Assembly: GCA_035267185.1 (NCBI GenBank)
Contig: DATFLY010000081.1
Coordinates: forward strand, 1-16,717
DNA length: 16,717 bases
Source of the DNA: JAUIBE01 sp035267185
Lineage (GTDB): Bacteria > Pseudomonadota > Gammaproteobacteria > Xanthomonadales > SZUA-36
Reading direction: 5' to 3'
The notes beneath the pieces are model-generated. The model did no database searches. It was not told the DNA's origin and saw nothing but the letters and a program-made list of their open reading frames with translations. A program made the position numbers and the translations under genes. Below, one piece after another: positions 14,962 to 16,717 of this stretch. Position 1 is the first letter of the stretch; each line of letters opens with the position of its first letter.

Positions 14962-16717
14962 TTACCTGCCTGGCTGGTTTTCGTTCAATACCGCATGAGC
15001 AGCCGCCAGCCGCGCGATCGGCAGGCGGAACGGTGAGCAGGACACGTAATCCACGCCCAGTTCATGACAGAGCCTGATGCTCTTGGGATCCCCGCCGTGC
15101 TCTCCGCACACCCCGATTTCCAGGCCGTCCCGTTGCTCACGCCCTTCACGGATCGCAATTTTCATCAGGCGACCGACGCCTTCCGGATCAATGGTGGCAA
15201 ATGGATTGTCACGGATCAGCTTGTTCTTCAGGTAGTGCATCATGAAGCCGGATTCCGCATCGTCGCGTGAAATGGCATAGGTGGTTTGGGTCAGGTCATT
15301 GGTGCCAAAGGAAAAGAATTCCGCTTCCTGTGCGATTTCACCGGCGGTCAGCGCTGCCCGCGGAATCTCGATCATGGTACCGAACAGGTAGCCAAATTCC
15401 ATGCCATGTTGCTTCATCACTTCTTTTGCAGTGTTTTTCAGCGGTTCAAGCATGGCCCGAAGCTCGGAGGCATTGGAAACCAGGGGGATCATCACTTCAG
15501 GCTTCACGTCCACGCCGTCGGCATGGCAGCGACAAGCAGCTTCGAAAACTGCCCTGACCTGCATCCTGTAAAGGCCGGGGATCAGCAGGCCCAGACGTAC
15601 ACCGCGTGTGCCGAGCATCGGGTTCGATTCGGACAATGCCTGGACGCGTTCCAGCAAATCATTCTTCTTGCTGATTTCGGTGCCCAGGTTATCCAGTTGC
15701 TGGAGGTCGGCCGCGTGCTGTAACTGCAATTTGAGATCAGTCAGTTCGAGTGCGAGTTCATGCTCTGACGGCAGGAATTCATGCAACGGCGGATCGAGCA
15801 GCCGGATGATCACCGGAAGCCCGTCCATGGCCCGGAACAAGCCCTCGAAATCCGAGCATTGCATGGGCAAAAGGCTGGCGATCGCCTCGGCTCGCTCGGT
15901 CTGGGTTGTCGCCATGATCATCTTGCGGACAATAGGCAGGCGCTCCTCCTGGAAGAACATGTGCTCGGTACGGCACAGGCCAATGCCCTCGGCGCCATAC
16001 TCGCGTGCACGCCGCGCGTCTTCAGGGTAATCGGCGTTGGCGCGTACCCCGAGCCGGCGGATGTCGTCTGCCCAGGAAAGAATGTTGATCAGCCATGGAT
16101 TGGCGATGTCCGGCACAACGGTCGGTAACTTGCCCTGGTAAATCAGCCCGGAATTACCATCGATGGAGAGGTGCTCTCCCTCCTCGATGACCAGTTCGCC
16201 GATTCTCATTCGATGGTTTTCCAGGTCAATCTCTATTTTCTCCACGCCGACAACCGCCGGGCGGCCAAACTGGCGTGCCACCAGCGCTGCATGACTGGTA
16301 CGACCACCACGGCTGGTGACCACGCCTTTGGCTGCCAGCAGGCCGTGGACGTCGTCCGGTCGGGTTTCGGGGCGAACCAGGATAACGTCGCGGCCTTCCT
16401 CACTGCCCCACCGTTCGGCCAGGTCCGGGTCAAAAGCAACCACGCCCACCGCCGCGCCGGGAGAGACATTCAGCCCAGAAGCGACAGGCTGAATATCCTG
16501 CAGGGCCTCGGCATCAAGTTGCGGGTGCAGGAAGAAGTCGACCTGGGCAGGCTTCACCCTGGCGACCGCTTCTTCGCGTGAAATCAGTCCTTCTTCAACC
16601 ATGTCGACGGCAATGCGTACCTCGGCCTGGGCGGTGCGTTTACCATCGCGGGTCTGGAGCAACCACAAGGTGCCTTCCTCGATGGTAAATTCCATGTCCT
16701 GCATATTTCGATGATGC
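14962..16717 (-). CDS. ppdK: Pyruvate, phosphate dikinase (partial, N-terminus missing)
   Basis: The gene runs off the right edge; about 584 C-terminal residues of the usual 870-900 are visible. The enzyme interconverts pyruvate, ATP and phosphate with phosphoenolpyruvate, AMP and pyrophosphate in the cytoplasm. The visible part begins in the end of the nucleotide-binding domain (HHRNMQDMEFTIEEG). It continues through the swivelling phosphohistidine domain (GGRTSHAALVAR, catalytic His in TSHAA) and ends with the PEP/pyruvate TIM barrel. The barrel holds GTRGVRLG, FGTNDLTQTTYAISRDDA, catalytic Cys in VCGEHGGDP and the closing CSPFRLPIARLAAA. All key residues are intact. An internal Met at 16704 is not the start, because the reading frame stays open to the window edge with PPDK-like sequence. 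The gene is unrelated to the cytochrome cluster and converges on it. Confidence 0.97.
   Translation of the reverse strand, partial: HHRNMQDMEFTIEEGTLWLLQTRDGKRTAQAEVRIAVDMVEEGLISREEAVARVKPAQVDFFLHPQLDAEALQDIQPVASGLNVSPGAAVGVVAFDPDLAERWGSEEGRDVILVRPETRPDDVHGLLAAKGVVTSRGGRTSHAALVARQFGRPAVVGVEKIEIDLENHRMRIGELVIEEGEHLSIDGNSGLIYQGKLPTVVPDIANPWLINILSWADDIRRLGVRANADYPEDARRAREYGAEGIGLCRTEHMFFQEERLPIVRKMIMATTQTERAEAIASLLPMQCSDFEGLFRAMDGLPVIIRLLDPPLHEFLPSEHELALELTDLKLQLQHAADLQQLDNLGTEISKKNDLLERVQALSESNPMLGTRGVRLGLLIPGLYRMQVRAVFEAACRCHADGVDVKPEVMIPLVSNASELRAMLEPLKNTAKEVMKQHGMEFGYLFGTMIEIPRAALTAGEIAQEAEFFSFGTNDLTQTTYAISRDDAESGFMMHYLKNKLIRDNPFATIDPEGVGRLMKIAIREGREQRDGLEIGVCGEHGGDPKSIRLCHELGVDYVSCSPFRLPIARLAAAHAVLNENQPGR

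Noticed and set aside
1..16717. CRISPR arrays, tRNA or rRNA genes, transposases, integration sites
   Set aside because: I looked for regular repeat-spacer patterns, cloverleaf-like sequences and mobile-element genes and found none apart from the palindrome at 14900-14957.

Overview
The window looks like chromosomal DNA of a Gram-negative bacterium, most likely a gammaproteobacterium. Reasons: outer-membrane porin-cytochrome genes, lipoproteins with Lol-type signals, an FNR-type TTGAT-N4-ATCAA box, and a GGGGTCAGAGT-type palindromic repeat. The assignment to a class is an inference. No genus can be named from the sequence alone.

About 13.5 kb (1434-14898) is an almost unbroken block of c-type cytochrome genes. 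I count 44 predicted haem c attachment motifs: 43 CXXCH and one CX3CH. From left to right: (i) an inner-membrane fusion of a decahaem c domain to a cytochrome b561-type membrane domain (minus strand); (ii) a small trihaem cytochrome and a monohaem lipoprotein (plus strand), divergent from the fusion; (iii) a strong bidirectional terminator; (iv) an OmcA/MtrC-family decahaem cytochrome (minus strand); (v) a 421-bp regulatory gap with a perfect FNR box; (vi) a tetrahaem c4-like lipoprotein (plus strand); (vii) a minus-strand operon of soluble tetrahaem c4-like protein, small monohaem cytochrome and monohaem membrane protein; (viii) a divergent plus-strand pair, an MtrA/DmsE/PioA-type decahaem cytochrome and an MtrB/PioB-type outer-membrane barrel.

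Together these parts could form a full electron route. The b-type/decahaem fusion would exchange electrons with quinones at the inner membrane. The tri-, mono- and tetrahaem proteins would carry them across the periplasm. The MtrA-MtrB pair would cross the outer membrane, and the OmcA/MtrC-like protein would act at the surface. No CymA/NapC-type quinol dehydrogenase and no DMSO reductase subunit is present, so the fusion is the best local candidate for the CymA role. Direction of flow (metal or mineral reduction versus iron oxidation) cannot be read from the sequence; the FNR-type site favours use under low oxygen.

The flanks are unrelated. On the left is a membrane-anchored winged-helix/TPR regulator, cut by the window edge. 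On the right, beyond a perfect 24-bp inverted repeat, is the C-terminal two thirds of pyruvate, phosphate dikinase. I see no tRNA, rRNA, CRISPR array, transposase gene or broken gene.
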